Part shown: positions 20,332 to 29,710 of the stretch, one piece after another
Layout of the letters: the number at the start of each line of letters is the position of its first letter
Position numbering within the stretch: the first letter of the stretch is position 1
Assembly: GCA_002347815.1 (NCBI GenBank)
Contig: DDXV01000075.1
Coordinates: 1-43,590, forward strand
Reading direction: 5' to 3'
Length of the DNA stretch: 43,590 bases
Source: Syntrophaceae bacterium UBA2251
Lineage (GTDB): Bacteria; Desulfobacterota; Syntrophia; Syntrophales; UBA2251
The notes under the pieces: generated by a model
What the model saw: the letters and a program-made list of their open reading frames with translations, nothing else
What the model was told of the DNA's origin: nothing
Databases searched by the model: none
Program-made: the position numbers and the translations under genes

Positions 20332-21309
20332 ATGGCAAAAGGTGTATGGATTGTTGCGGAACATAGAGACGGCGCCTTGAGGAAGGTCAGCTTCGAGCTG
20401 GCCAGCACCGCCCGGAAGCTGGCCGACCAGACGGGCGACGAAGTGGCCGCCGTCGTCGTGGGGTCCGGCGTCGAGGCGATGGCCGCCGAGCTCGGAAAAT
20501 ACGGCGTGGACAAGGTGTTCGTGGCGGATAACGCCGCGTTCGAGCCCTACACGACGGACGCGCACGCGGCCGCCGTGGCCAAGGCCGTGAAGGATAACGA
20601 TCCGGCGATCCTGCTCGTGGGCGCGTCCGTCCAGGGCAAGGATCTGGCGGCGGCCCTCGTCGGCAAGCTGGCGGCGGGGCTCGCGACGGATTGCACCGAC
20701 GTGAAGATCGCCGACGGCAAGTTCGTCGCGGTCCGGCCCATGTACGCGGGCAAGTGCTTCGGCGAGGTGGTCTTCAACGCCGCCCCGGCGATGGCCTCGC
20801 TCCGTCCCAACGTGTTCCCGATCGTGGAGACCGCCAAGGCGGGCGCCGTGGTGAAGTTTGACGCCGGCGTCGACGCGGGCGCCCTCAAGACGAAGGTGGT
20901 CGAGGTGCAGAAGGAGGCCTCCGGCAAGATCGACGTCGCCGAGGCGAACATCATCGTGTCCGGCGGGCGCGGCATGAAGGGCCCCGAGGGCTACGGCATC
21001 CTCGAAGAGCTGGCGGGCGTGCTCGGCGCGGCGGTCGGCGCGTCGCGCGCGGCCGTGGATGCGGGCTGGCGTCCCCAGTCCGACCAGGTCGGGCAGACCG
21101 GCAAGGTCGTGTCCCCGAACCTGTACATCGCCTGCGGCATCTCCGGCGCCATTCAGCATCTGGCCGGGATGAGCTCCTCGAAGTACATCGTGGCGATCAA
21201 CAAGGACAACGAGGCCCCGATCTTCGCGAAGGCCGACTACGGCGTGGTGGACGACCTCTTCAAGGTCGTACCCGCCCTGACGGCGGAATGCAAAAAATTG
21301 ATGGCGTAA
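20332..21309 (+). CDS. etfA: Electron transfer flavoprotein, alpha subunit
   Basis: This 325-aa EtfA partners EtfB. The C-terminal FAD domain carries the family signature LYIACGISGAIQHLAGM followed by INKDNEAPIFAKADYGVV. The SGGRGMKGPEG loop near residue 205 is also diagnostic. No N-terminal ferredoxin domain is present, so it is the short form. ATG at 20332 has ATGGAGGAA upstream. An inverted repeat at 21316-21350 follows directly. Confidence 0.96.
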   Translation: MAKGVWIVAEHRDGALRKVSFELASTARKLADQTGDEVAAVVVGSGVEAMAAELGKYGVDKVFVADNAAFEPYTTDAHAAAVAKAVKDNDPAILLVGASVQGKDLAAALVGKLAAGLATDCTDVKIADGKFVAVRPMYAGKCFGEVVFNAAPAMASLRPNVFPIVETAKAGAVVKFDAGVDAGALKTKVVEVQKEASGKIDVAEANIIVSGGRGMKGPEGYGILEELAGVLGAAVGASRAAVDAGWRPQSDQVGQTGKVVSPNLYIACGISGAIQHLAGMSSSKYIVAINKDNEAPIFAKADYGVVDDLFKVVPALTAECKKLMA

Positions 21310-21315
21310 ACGACA

Positions 21316-21350
21316 TTGAGGGGCGGTAGGGGATACCCACCGCCCCTCAA
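21316..21350 (+). terminator. Hairpin after etfA
   Basis: A perfect 12-bp stem (TTGAGGGGCGGT, 21316-21327, with 21339-21350) encloses an 11-base loop, 6 bases after the etfA stop. It lacks a T-tract, so it may be an attenuator or RNA-stability element separating etfBA from the oxidoreductase. Confidence 0.5.
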
Positions 21351-21360
21351 ACATATGAAA

Positions 21361-21535
21361 CAGGGGTTAGGCGTCAGGCGAGAGAGGCAGGCAACAGGCG
21401 TCGGGAAGCAGACGACAGTCAACAGGCGTTCAAGACCCAAAGCCTGTTGACTTCGCTCCGACAGCCAACGTCTGAAGCCCGGTTTCCAGCGCCGGAAGCC
21501 CAATCCCCAACGTTCAAAGCCTGTTTTTTCTGGAG
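21361..21535. repeat. CAGGCG-rich degenerate repeat region with an 11-bp inverted repeat
   Basis: CAGGCG or close variants recur several times between 21361 and 21430. AGTCAACAGGC (21417-21427) pairs perfectly with GCCTGTTGACT (21442-21452) around a 14-base loop. The stretch lies between etfA and the oxidoreductase and does not code for protein. Confidence 0.6.
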
Positions 21536-21540
21536 GAGTT

Positions 21541-23745
21541 ATGGAGCACATCCCGTTTTCCGTGGGCAATGAAGGAAGGCAAGTCTTCTGGAATACCGAG
21601 CATTTTGAATTGTGGCTCTTTCTGTTCACCTTTGTCGCCCTGGGCATCTTCGCCTATGGCATCTACCGCCGCTGGCAGATGTGGGCGGCCATGGGCAAGC
21701 CCGAGATCCGGTGGGACGACACGAAGGAGCGCCTGAAGCTGCTGTGGCGCGACGGCTTCCTGCAGGTCAAGACCTTCAAGGACCCCTATCCCGGCATCAT
21801 GCACGGGCTGATCTTCTTCGGATTCGTGGTCCTGATCTTCGGCGCCGCCTTCGACGCGACGGAGTTTCACATCACGGAGCCCTTCGGCGTCGCCTTCCTG
21901 CGCGGGTGGTTCTACCTGATCTTCTCCTTCACGATGGACCTCTTCGGCCTGGCCGTCCTGATCGGCGTCCTGATGGCCCTCCATCGCCGCTACATCTCCC
22001 GGCCCGACCGCCTGTCCTACCGGGGCGAGTCCGACAGCACGGCGGATGACGCCATCGCGCTCTTGCTGCTGCTCGGGATCATCGTGACCGGTTTCGTCAT
22101 CGAGTCCCTCCGGATTCACGTCACGCGGCCCTCCTGGGAGGTCTGGTCGTTCGCCGGCTACGCGCTCTCGAAGGCCTTCGCCGGCGTGCCCGCGGAGACG
22201 GCCAAGGCGATGCACGCCTGGACCTGGTGGATCCACACCTTCATCGTCCTGGGCTTCATCGCCTACATCCCCTATTCGCGGCTGCTGCACATGATCACGG
22301 TTCCGGCGAACCATTTCATGCAGAACCGCAAGCCCGTCGGGACGATCGAGCCGATCCGCGACTTCGAGAACGCCGAGTCCTTCGGCGTGGGGCAGCTCGA
22401 GGAGTTCACCTGGAAACAGATCTTCGACGCCGACGCCTGCACGAAGTGCGGACGCTGCCAGGACGGCTGCCCGGCCTATCTGACCGGCAAACCGCTGTCC
22501 CCGAAGAAGCTCACCCAGGACCTGAAGACCTACTGGCTGGAGAAGGCCCCGGCCGCCGTGATGGCGAAGAAGCTCGCCGACGAGCCCGCCAGGTGGCCCT
22601 ACCTCGGCAAGAAGTGGCCCATCCTGAACACGGTCGACTTCATCCTCGACTTCCTGCTGGCGAAGACCAAGGGCGTGCCCGCGGGCGCGCCGGCGGAGAA
22701 GGCCCTGGTCGGGGAGGCCATCGAACTCCACGAGCTGTGGGCCTGCACGAACTGCATGTACTGCATGGAAAACTGCTCCGCGTCCATCGAGCACGTGCCG
22801 AAGATCATCGCCATGCGGCAGTACAAGGTCCTGACGGAGGCGGACTTCGCCCCCGAGCTCCAGTTGACCTACCGGAACATGGAAAACAACTCGAACCCCT
22901 GGGGCGTGGGCTCCCACCTGCGGGGCGACTGGGCGAAGGACCTCGGCATCAAGACGCTGGCCGAAGACCCGAACGTGGAATACCTGTTCTACGTCGGCTG
23001 CTCGGGGTCGTTCGACGACCGCGGCAAGAAGGTTTCGGTCGCCTTCGCCAAGATCCTCAAGGAGGCCGGCGTCAGCTTCGGCATCCTCGGCGCCGAGGAG
23101 AGCTGCTGCGGCGATTCGGCGATGCGGGGCGGCAACGAGTACCTGTACCAGACGCTCGCCCAGGCCAACATCGAGGTGATGAACGGCTACGGGGTCAAGA
23201 AAATCATCACGACCTGTCCCCACGGCTACAACGCGCTCAAGAAGGATTATCCGCACTTCGGCGGGAACTACGAGGTCTATCACCACACGGAGATCCTCGC
23301 GGACCTGATCGCGAAGGGCAGGATCAAACTGAAGAAGTCCATGGAAGGGGTCTTCACCTACCACGACTCCTGCTTCCTCGGCCGCTACAACAACATCTAC
23401 ACGCAGCCCCGGACCGTTCTGGGCGCCGTCCCCGGCATGAAGCTGGTGGAGATGGAGCGGAACCTCGCGAAGAGCTTCTGCTGCGGCGCCGGCGGGGCGA
23501 GGATGTGGATGGAGGAGGAAGGCCAGCGGATCAACAACACCCGCGCGGCGCAGGCGATCGAGGTCAAGGCCGACGTCATCGCCGTGGGCTGCCCCTTCTG
23601 TCTCACCATGATGAGCGACGGGATCAAGGACAACAAGAAGGACGAGGAGATGAAGTCCCTGGACATCGCCGAGATCGTCTGGAAGTCCATGGATCTGGAA
23701 GAAGAACCCGAACCGGTCGATGTCTGCGCCGCTCCGGCGGAGTAG
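21541..23745 (+). CDS. Membrane FeS ETF:quinone oxidoreductase (HdrD-like, EMO type)
   Basis: This 734-aa membrane protein probably moves electrons from reduced ETF to menaquinone. The N-terminal 260 residues contain about five membrane segments (near 21-44, 87-110, 122-150, 170-192, 231-252) resembling a NarI-type cytochrome b domain. Two 4Fe-4S motifs follow: CTKCGRCQDGCP at 300 and CTNCMYCMENC at 402. Two CCG cysteine domains, as in heterodisulfide reductase HdrD, then occur (SCCGD near 522, SFCCGAGG near 647). This architecture next to etfBA is typical of syntrophs and Desulfobacterota that must drive acyl-CoA oxidation uphill. ATG at 21541 has GGAGGAG upstream. It ends with an excellent terminator. 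Confidence 0.92.
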   Translation: MEHIPFSVGNEGRQVFWNTEHFELWLFLFTFVALGIFAYGIYRRWQMWAAMGKPEIRWDDTKERLKLLWRDGFLQVKTFKDPYPGIMHGLIFFGFVVLIFGAAFDATEFHITEPFGVAFLRGWFYLIFSFTMDLFGLAVLIGVLMALHRRYISRPDRLSYRGESDSTADDAIALLLLLGIIVTGFVIESLRIHVTRPSWEVWSFAGYALSKAFAGVPAETAKAMHAWTWWIHTFIVLGFIAYIPYSRLLHMITVPANHFMQNRKPVGTIEPIRDFENAESFGVGQLEEFTWKQIFDADACTKCGRCQDGCPAYLTGKPLSPKKLTQDLKTYWLEKAPAAVMAKKLADEPARWPYLGKKWPILNTVDFILDFLLAKTKGVPAGAPAEKALVGEAIELHELWACTNCMYCMENCSASIEHVPKIIAMRQYKVLTEADFAPELQLTYRNMENNSNPWGVGSHLRGDWAKDLGIKTLAEDPNVEYLFYVGCSGSFDDRGKKVSVAFAKILKEAGVSFGILGAEESCCGDSAMRGGNEYLYQTLAQANIEVMNGYGVKKIITTCPHGYNALKKDYPHFGGNYEVYHHTEILADLIAKGRIKLKKSMEGVFTYHDSCFLGRYNNIYTQPRTVLGAVPGMKLVEMERNLAKSFCCGAGGARMWMEEEGQRINNTRAAQAIEVKADVIAVGCPFCLTMMSDGIKDNKKDEEMKSLDIAEIVWKSMDLEEEPEPVDVCAAPAE

Positions 23746-23767
23746 GGCTCTCCACCGTACGAACCGG

Positions 23768-23798
23768 GGGGAAGCGCGAAAGCGCTTCCCCTTTTTTT
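23768..23798 (+). terminator. Intrinsic terminator of the etf/oxidoreductase operon
   Basis: A perfect 10-bp stem GGGGAAGCGC/GCGCTTCCCC with a GAAA tetraloop is followed by seven T. It lies 22 bases after the stop codon of the oxidoreductase. Confidence 0.95.
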
Positions 23799-23859
23799 AT
23801 CTGGAATTTTTGCATGCGTTCTGCTATGCTAATCCGCGATAGCATCCTCATTCGGAACG

Positions 23860-23905
23860 TTTGAAAATCGCGATGACCCGGCGCGCGGGGCCTTTTTCAA
23901 CGATT
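23860..23905 (-). repeat. Dispersed intergenic repeat, copy 2
   Basis: On the minus strand this reads TTGAAAAAGGCCCCGCGCG followed by CCGGG, ATCGCGATT and TTCAAA. It matches 2238-2282 through its first part and 28257-28290 through its last part. Confidence 0.45.
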
Positions 23906-24186
23906 CTCCACCGCGCCGCGCTGATGCGAAAAAACTCGCGCCTGAGTGCGTAAGACCGTTTTCCCGGCGGAGGCTCGGCTCGAGTGGGCAGGGGCGACCC
24001 GAGAAATCTCTCAAACGTGCGGCCTGGATCGGGATTTCCCGGTTGCCCGAAGAGAGGGGATGCATCAGAGGGGTGGGGTGCGACGGGGCTTGCCCGGTCG
24101 GACCCCAACATTCGGAAGTATCCATCCATTGCCTTTTGCTTGTCTCCGCAGTCGTGGTTTGAGACCGTTGCGCGGCAGTATGTTTT

Positions 24187-24265
24187 GTCGTTTCGACCGA
24201 AGGGAGAAATCTTTAAGAGACCGCCATTATTAAGATTTCTCGTCTCTGGCGCTCCTCGAAATAAC
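24187..24265. repeat. Imperfect palindromic intergenic element
   Basis: GTCGTTTCGA (24187-24196) mirrors TCGAAATAAC (24256-24265), and AGAAATCTT (24205-24213) mirrors AAGATTTCT (24232-24240). The TTTCGA...AGAAATCTT outer and inner pair is the form of a widespread REP-like dispersed element in bacterial genomes. No transposase is nearby. Confidence 0.7.
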
Positions 24266-24394
24266 ACGATGCGGAGGTTTCGGTTTGGGCAATGGCATGA
24301 TGCAAAGGCTTCGGTTTGAGTGTGGAGTCGTCGGACGGCTCTCGTGATTCATAGTGGACATCTTTGCGGGGTGAAAACAGAAAGGAGCAGGAGT

Positions 24395-26077
24395 ATGGCG
24401 ACGTATCAGGAAAAACCGTGGTTGAAGTTCTACGAAAAGGGGGTGCCGGAATTCGTCAAGTATGAAGACATTTGCCTGCCGGAGATGCTGGACCGCTCGG
24501 CGCAGCAGTTCCCGAACAACACGGCCCTGATCTTCCAGGGCACGACCATCACCTTCAGCGTCTTCAAGGACATGGTGGATCGCTTCGCCGCCTGCCTGAC
24601 CGATTTCGGCGTCAAGAAGGGGGACGCCGTGGCGCTCCTGCTGCCGAACGCCATCCCCTGCGTGGTGGCCTATTACGCCATCCTCCGGATCGGGGGCATC
24701 GCGGTCATGAACAACCCCCTGTACTCCGACGTCGAGTTGGAGCACCAGTTCAACGACTCCGGCTCCAAGGTCCTCGTCACCCTCGACGCCCTGGCCAACC
24801 GGATGGTCGCCCTGCGCCCCAAGACGGAGATCAAGCAGATCGTCTGGACCTGCATCGGCGACTACCTCTCCCCGGTCAAGCGCGTCCTCGGCCGGTGGCT
24901 GAAGAAATACCCGTTCGGGGACGTGAATCCGGCGCCGGACGTCTACCGCTGGAAGGATTGTCTCGCCAAATACGCCCCCAATCCCCCGAAACCCAAGCTT
25001 TCCTTCGACGAGATCGCCATGTACCAGTACACGGGCGGCACGACCGGCGTCTCCAAGGGCGTCATGCTGACCCACGGCAACCTGAGCAAGCAGGTCCAGC
25101 AGCTCGTCGCGTGGTTCCCCAAGTTCGAGAAGGGCAAGGAGATCATGCTGGGGGCGCTTCCCTACTTCCACGTCTTCGGGCTGAGCACGGCCATGAACCT
25201 GTCCGTGTCCCAGGGATGGGCGCAGATCCTGGTTCCGCGGCCGCAGCCGGAGCCCCTCCTGGAGGCGATCAAGAGTTTCCGGCCGACCTTTGCCCCGCTG
25301 GTGCCCACCATGTACATCGGCATGCTCAACCACCCCGGCATCAAAGACGTCGACATGAGCTGCCTCAAGGGGGCCTTCTCCGGAAGCGCGCCGCTGCCGG
25401 TGGAGGTCATCCATGACTTCGAAAAACTGACCGGCGCCGTCATCGTCGAGGGCTTCGGGATGACGGAGACCACGCCGGTGACGCACGTCAACCCCTTCGC
25501 CGGCGGCGCCCGGAAGGTCGGCAGTATCGGCGTGCCGATTCCCGATACCGAGTGCCGGATCGTCGATCTCGAAGACGGCGTCAAGGACATGCCGATCGGC
25601 GAGCGCGGCGAGCTGATCGTCAAGGGGCCGCAGATCATGCTGGGGTACAAGGGCAAGCCGGAAGAGACGGCCAACACCCTGAAGGACGGCTGGATCTATA
25701 CGGGCGACATCGCGACGATGGACGAGGACGGCTACTGCTACATCGTGGACCGGAAGAAGGACATGATCATCTCCGGCGGCTACAACGTCTACCCGCGCGA
25801 CATCGACGAGGTCTACTACGAGCACCCGAAGGTCCAGGAGGCCTGCTCCATCGGGATCCCCGATCCCAAGCGGGGCGAGAACGTGAAGCTCTTTATTGTC
25901 CTGAAGGAGGGCGAGACGGCGACCCAGGAGGAGATGATCGAGTACGGCAAGACGAAACTGGCCGCCTACAAGCTGCCGTCGGAGGTCGAGTTCCGCAAGG
26001 AGCTTCCCAAGACCAACGTGGGCAAGATCCTCCGCAAGGAGCTGCGCGCGGAAGATCTCAAGAAGCGCGGGAAGTAA
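24395..26077 (+). CDS. Long-chain fatty acid-CoA ligase (AMP-forming)
   Basis: This 560-aa ANL-superfamily acyl-CoA ligase would activate a fatty acid with ATP and CoA. The AMP loop YTGGTTGVSKG begins at residue 212. FGMTETTPVTH, the YTGDIATMDEDGY segment, the DRKKDMIISGGYNVYPRDID hinge and the catalytic Lys in PKTNVGKILRK (about 544) are all present. ATG at 24395 has AAAGGAG upstream. It is the only complete AMP-forming ligase next to the beta-oxidation operon, since the one at 31059 lacks the catalytic Lys. Chain-length preference cannot be read from sequence alone. Confidence 0.93.
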   Translation: MATYQEKPWLKFYEKGVPEFVKYEDICLPEMLDRSAQQFPNNTALIFQGTTITFSVFKDMVDRFAACLTDFGVKKGDAVALLLPNAIPCVVAYYAILRIGGIAVMNNPLYSDVELEHQFNDSGSKVLVTLDALANRMVALRPKTEIKQIVWTCIGDYLSPVKRVLGRWLKKYPFGDVNPAPDVYRWKDCLAKYAPNPPKPKLSFDEIAMYQYTGGTTGVSKGVMLTHGNLSKQVQQLVAWFPKFEKGKEIMLGALPYFHVFGLSTAMNLSVSQGWAQILVPRPQPEPLLEAIKSFRPTFAPLVPTMYIGMLNHPGIKDVDMSCLKGAFSGSAPLPVEVIHDFEKLTGAVIVEGFGMTETTPVTHVNPFAGGARKVGSIGVPIPDTECRIVDLEDGVKDMPIGERGELIVKGPQIMLGYKGKPEETANTLKDGWIYTGDIATMDEDGYCYIVDRKKDMIISGGYNVYPRDIDEVYYEHPKVQEACSIGIPDPKRGENVKLFIVLKEGETATQEEMIEYGKTKLAAYKLPSEVEFRKELPKTNVGKILRKELRAEDLKKRGK

Positions 26078-26095
26078 GGGATTTCGTGAAGACAA

Positions 26096-26147
26096 AAAGG
26101 CGTTGGGACGGGAACGCGTTTCCTGAAACCCAACGCCTTTGTTTTGT
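26096..26147 (+). terminator. Intrinsic terminator of the acyl-CoA ligase
   Basis: The 12-bp stem AAAGGCGTTGGG/CCCAACGCCTTT (26096-26107 with 26129-26140) is followed by GTTTTGT, 18 bases after the stop codon. Confidence 0.85.
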
Positions 26148-26219
26148 CGCCCGGCATCGCGTTACCGCCCGGGCCCGACACAGGGTCTATTGCCTGAAGC
26201 CCGCCGTCTTTTTTGTCTG

Positions 26220-26251
26220 AGGCTGCCGGGAAACCGGCAGCCTGTTTTCTT
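26220..26251 (+). terminator. Second plus-strand terminator, between convergent genes
   Basis: A perfect 10-bp stem AGGCTGCCGG/CCGGCAGCCT with a GAAA loop is followed by GTTTTCTT. It ends at the stop of the minus-strand acyl-CoA dehydrogenase. On the minus strand the hairpin is followed by A-rich rather than T-rich sequence, so it acts mainly against plus-strand readthrough. Confidence 0.8.
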
Positions 26252-27398
26252 ATCTTTGTCCCAAGAGCTTGCGCGCCACGACGACGCGCTGGATCTCGTT
26301 GGTGCCCTCGTAGATCTGGCAGATCTTCGCGTCGCGCATGTGCCGCTCCGCCGGATATTCCTTGATGTACCCGTACCCGCCGAAGATCTGCACCCCCTCG
26401 ATCGCCGCCTTCATCGCGACGTCGGAGGAGTAGTACTTCGACATCGCCGACTGCATCTCGAAGTCCATGTGGTTGTCCTCCATCCAGGCGGCGCGCAGGA
26501 GCAGGAGCTCCGCCGCGTCGAGTTCCGTCGCCATATCGGCCAGCTTGAACTGGATGGCCTGGAAGGTGCTGATGGGCTTGCCGAACTGGACCCGCTCCTT
26601 GGCGTAGGCCAGCGCGTCCTCGAGGGCCGCCCGGCCGATCCCGCAGGCCTGGGCGCCGATGCCGATCCGGCCCGCGTTCAGGCCCGCCATCATCTGCTGG
26701 AAGCCCTGGCCGGTCTTGCCCAGGAGGTTGGCCGCGGGGACCTCGGCGTCCTCGAAGATCAGCTCGGAGGTGCCGGAGGCCAGGATGCCCATCTTCTCCT
26801 CGATCTTGCCGACCTTGAAGCCCGGGGTGTTCTTCATGTCCACGATCAGGTTGATGACCCCCTTGTAGCCGATGGAGGGGTCGGTCGTGGCGGCGAGCAC
26901 GCAGTAGCGGGCGACCGGGCCGTTCGTAATGAAGGTCTTGGCGCCGTTGACGATGTATTTGTCGCCCTTGAGTTCCGCCCGGCACTTGAGCGAGGCGGCG
27001 TCGGAGCCCGCGCCGGATTCCGTGAGCCCGTAACAGCCCTCGACCTGGCCGCCGGCGACGGGGGTCAGGTACTCCAGCTTCTGTTCGTGCGTCCCGAAGG
27101 TCTTGACGGGGTGGCCGTACAGGGTGTTGTTGACCGAGACGATGACGCCGCAGCTCGCGCAGGCCTTGGAGATTTCGATCATGGCCATGACGTACGTCAC
27201 GTTGTCCATCCCGGCCCCGCCGTACTCCGTGGGGACGGCGACCCCCATGATCCCCATCTCGCCCAGCTTCCGGCAGATCTCCTCCGGGTGACGGTGGGTG
27301 TGGTCCAGTTCCTCCGCGATGGGCTTGATCTCCGCCTCGGCGAATTTCCGGACCATGTCGCGTACCATTGCCTGTTCTTCCGTGGGTGCAAAATTCAT
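26250..27398 (-). CDS. Short-chain acyl-CoA dehydrogenase (butyryl-CoA dehydrogenase type)
   Basis: This 382-aa FAD enzyme oxidises an acyl-CoA to the 2-enoyl-CoA and passes electrons to ETF. GCYGLTESGAGSD, TFITNGPVA, and the C-terminal QIFGGYGYIKEYPAER followed by IYEGTNEIQR are all typical. Glu364 of YEGT is the catalytic base in the position used by short- and medium-chain enzymes. It is the last gene of the minus-strand operon. ATG at 27398 has GGGAGGGATGAG upstream. Butyryl-CoA as substrate is inferred from family and context; isobutyryl-CoA or glutaryl-CoA relatives cannot be excluded. Confidence 0.93.
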   Translation of the reverse strand: MNFAPTEEQAMVRDMVRKFAEAEIKPIAEELDHTHRHPEEICRKLGEMGIMGVAVPTEYGGAGMDNVTYVMAMIEISKACASCGVIVSVNNTLYGHPVKTFGTHEQKLEYLTPVAGGQVEGCYGLTESGAGSDAASLKCRAELKGDKYIVNGAKTFITNGPVARYCVLAATTDPSIGYKGVINLIVDMKNTPGFKVGKIEEKMGILASGTSELIFEDAEVPAANLLGKTGQGFQQMMAGLNAGRIGIGAQACGIGRAALEDALAYAKERVQFGKPISTFQAIQFKLADMATELDAAELLLLRAAWMEDNHMDFEMQSAMSKYYSSDVAMKAAIEGVQIFGGYGYIKEYPAERHMRDAKICQIYEGTNEIQRVVVARKLLGQR

Positions 27399-27459
27399 GT
27401 CTCATCCCTCCCGAATCGATGGGTGAAGCGGGGAGGCAGACCCGCTTCGCCCGGAAACA

Positions 27460-28242
<783 letters not shown>

Positions 28243-28256
28243 CGATCACTCCTTCA

Positions 28257-28290
28257 AATCTTTGAAAATCACGATCCATCCACGCGCCGG
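28257..28290 (-). repeat. Dispersed intergenic repeat, partial copy 3
   Basis: On the minus strand this reads CCGGCGCGTGGATGGATCGT followed by GATTTTCAAA. It matches the second half of the copy at 23860-23905, and lies between the crotonase and thiolase genes. Confidence 0.35.
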
Positions 28291-28370
28291 AGATGTTTCG
28301 ATCCCGAAAAATCTCCGAGGCGCGCTTCCGGAATCCGATGTCCGGGTTGCTCAAAGGCTTCGCCCGGCGT

Positions 28371-29660
28371 CTAGACGCGTTCAAGGACGATGGCCATCCC
28401 CTGGCCGCCGCCGATGCACAGGGTGGCGAGCCCGAGGGCGGCATTCCGCTTCTTCATCTGCATGGCGAGGCTGTAAGTGATCCGGGCGCCCGTGCAGCCG
28501 ACCGGGTGGCCGATCGAGATCCCGCTGCCGTTCAGGTTGGCCTTGTCCAGATCGACGCCGAGTTCGCGGATGCAGGCGATCGCCTGGCAGGCAAAGGCCT
28601 CGTTCAGTTCGACCAGGTCCATGTCCTTCATCGTGAGGCCCAGCTTGCCCAGGACCTTGCGGGTGGCCGGGATGGGGCCGAGGCCCATGTACGCCGGATC
28701 GACGCCGCCGGAGGCATAGCCCTTGATCCGGGCCAGGGGGGTGAGGCCCAGTTCCTTCGCCCTGTCGGCGCTCATCACGACGACCGCCGCCGCCCCGTCG
28801 TTGATCCCGGAGGCGTTCCCGGCCGTGACCGTGCCGCCGTCGCGCTTGAAGGCGGGGGGCAGCTTCGCCATCTTCTCGAGGGTCGTGTCCATCGGCCGCT
28901 CGTCCACCTTGAAGACGGTGTCGCCCTTCTTCGAGGGGATGACGACGGGGACGATCTCGTCGTCCACGGCGCCGGAGGCGATGGCGGCCCGGGCGCGCTG
29001 GTGGCTCATCAGCGCGAGCTCATCCTGCTCCTGGCGGGTGATGCCGTATTTGGCGGCGATGTTCTCGGCGGTGAATCCCATGTGGTACTTGTTGAAGATC
29101 TCGTACAGGCCGTCATGGACGACGATATCCGTGATCTGGCCGAAGGGCATGCTCATCCGGTAGCCCCAGCGGGCGTCGGGCAGGGCGAAGGGGGCGTTCG
29201 ACATGTTCTCCATGCCGCCCGCGACCAGGATCTCCGCGTCGCCGGCCTTGATGATCTGGGCGGCGAGCGTGATCGCCTTCATGCCGGAGGCGCAGACCTT
29301 GTTGACCGTGATCGTGTTCGTCTCCTCGGGGAGCCCCGCGTAGATGCTCGCCTGGCGGCCCGGATTCTGGCCGAGGCCGGCCTGGAGGACGTTCCCCATG
29401 ATGCATTCGTCGAAGTACGCGGGCGCAAGCGTGTCGGCGTAGTCGTAGTACTTCTTCTGGATCTCCGTCATGGTCACGTCCTTGAAGACGTCAGGACGGC
29501 AGCCGTTCACGAAGTCGCTCACGACGGGACGCAGGCCCGCGCGCTTGATGGCCTCCTTGATCACGAGGGTGCCCAGATCCACGGTGCGCACCCCTTTCAG
29601 GGACCCTCCGAAACTGCCGACGGCGGTCCTCGCTCCACTCACAATGACGACATCTTTCAT
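28371..29660 (-). CDS. Thiolase (acetyl-CoA C-acetyl/acyltransferase) with an insertion
   Basis: This 429-aa thiolase cleaves 3-ketoacyl-CoA with CoA. The nucleophile is Cys123 (NKVCASGMK). NEAFACQAIA, GISIGHPVGCTGAR and CIGGGQGMA complete the active site. It is about 35 residues longer than usual because of an insertion around residues 43-80 between AGLRP and CIMGNVLQAG. ATG at 29660 has AAAGGAGAAG 9 bases upstream; the adjacent GTG is less likely. In this operon it would split acetoacetyl-CoA or longer ketoacyl-CoA. Confidence 0.93.
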   Translation of the reverse strand: MKDVVIVSGARTAVGSFGGSLKGVRTVDLGTLVIKEAIKRAGLRPVVSDFVNGCRPDVFKDVTMTEIQKKYYDYADTLAPAYFDECIMGNVLQAGLGQNPGRQASIYAGLPEETNTITVNKVCASGMKAITLAAQIIKAGDAEILVAGGMENMSNAPFALPDARWGYRMSMPFGQITDIVVHDGLYEIFNKYHMGFTAENIAAKYGITRQEQDELALMSHQRARAAIASGAVDDEIVPVVIPSKKGDTVFKVDERPMDTTLEKMAKLPPAFKRDGGTVTAGNASGINDGAAAVVVMSADRAKELGLTPLARIKGYASGGVDPAYMGLGPIPATRKVLGKLGLTMKDMDLVELNEAFACQAIACIRELGVDLDKANLNGSGISIGHPVGCTGARITYSLAMQMKKRNAALGLATLCIGGGQGMAIVLERV

Positions 29661-29710
29661 CACAAACTTCTCCTTTCAAAGATAAATTGTCTCAAGGCCC
29701 TTTGCCCCGT

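Larger units (their letters stand above)
23746..24394. other. Gene-free region with dispersed repeats
   Basis: These 649 bases separate the oxidoreductase from the acyl-CoA ligase. They hold the terminator at 23768, a dispersed repeat copy at 23860-23905 and an inverted-repeat element at 24187-24265. Open frames across it read through the repeats in GC-rich DNA and have no ribosome binding sites. Confidence 0.6.
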
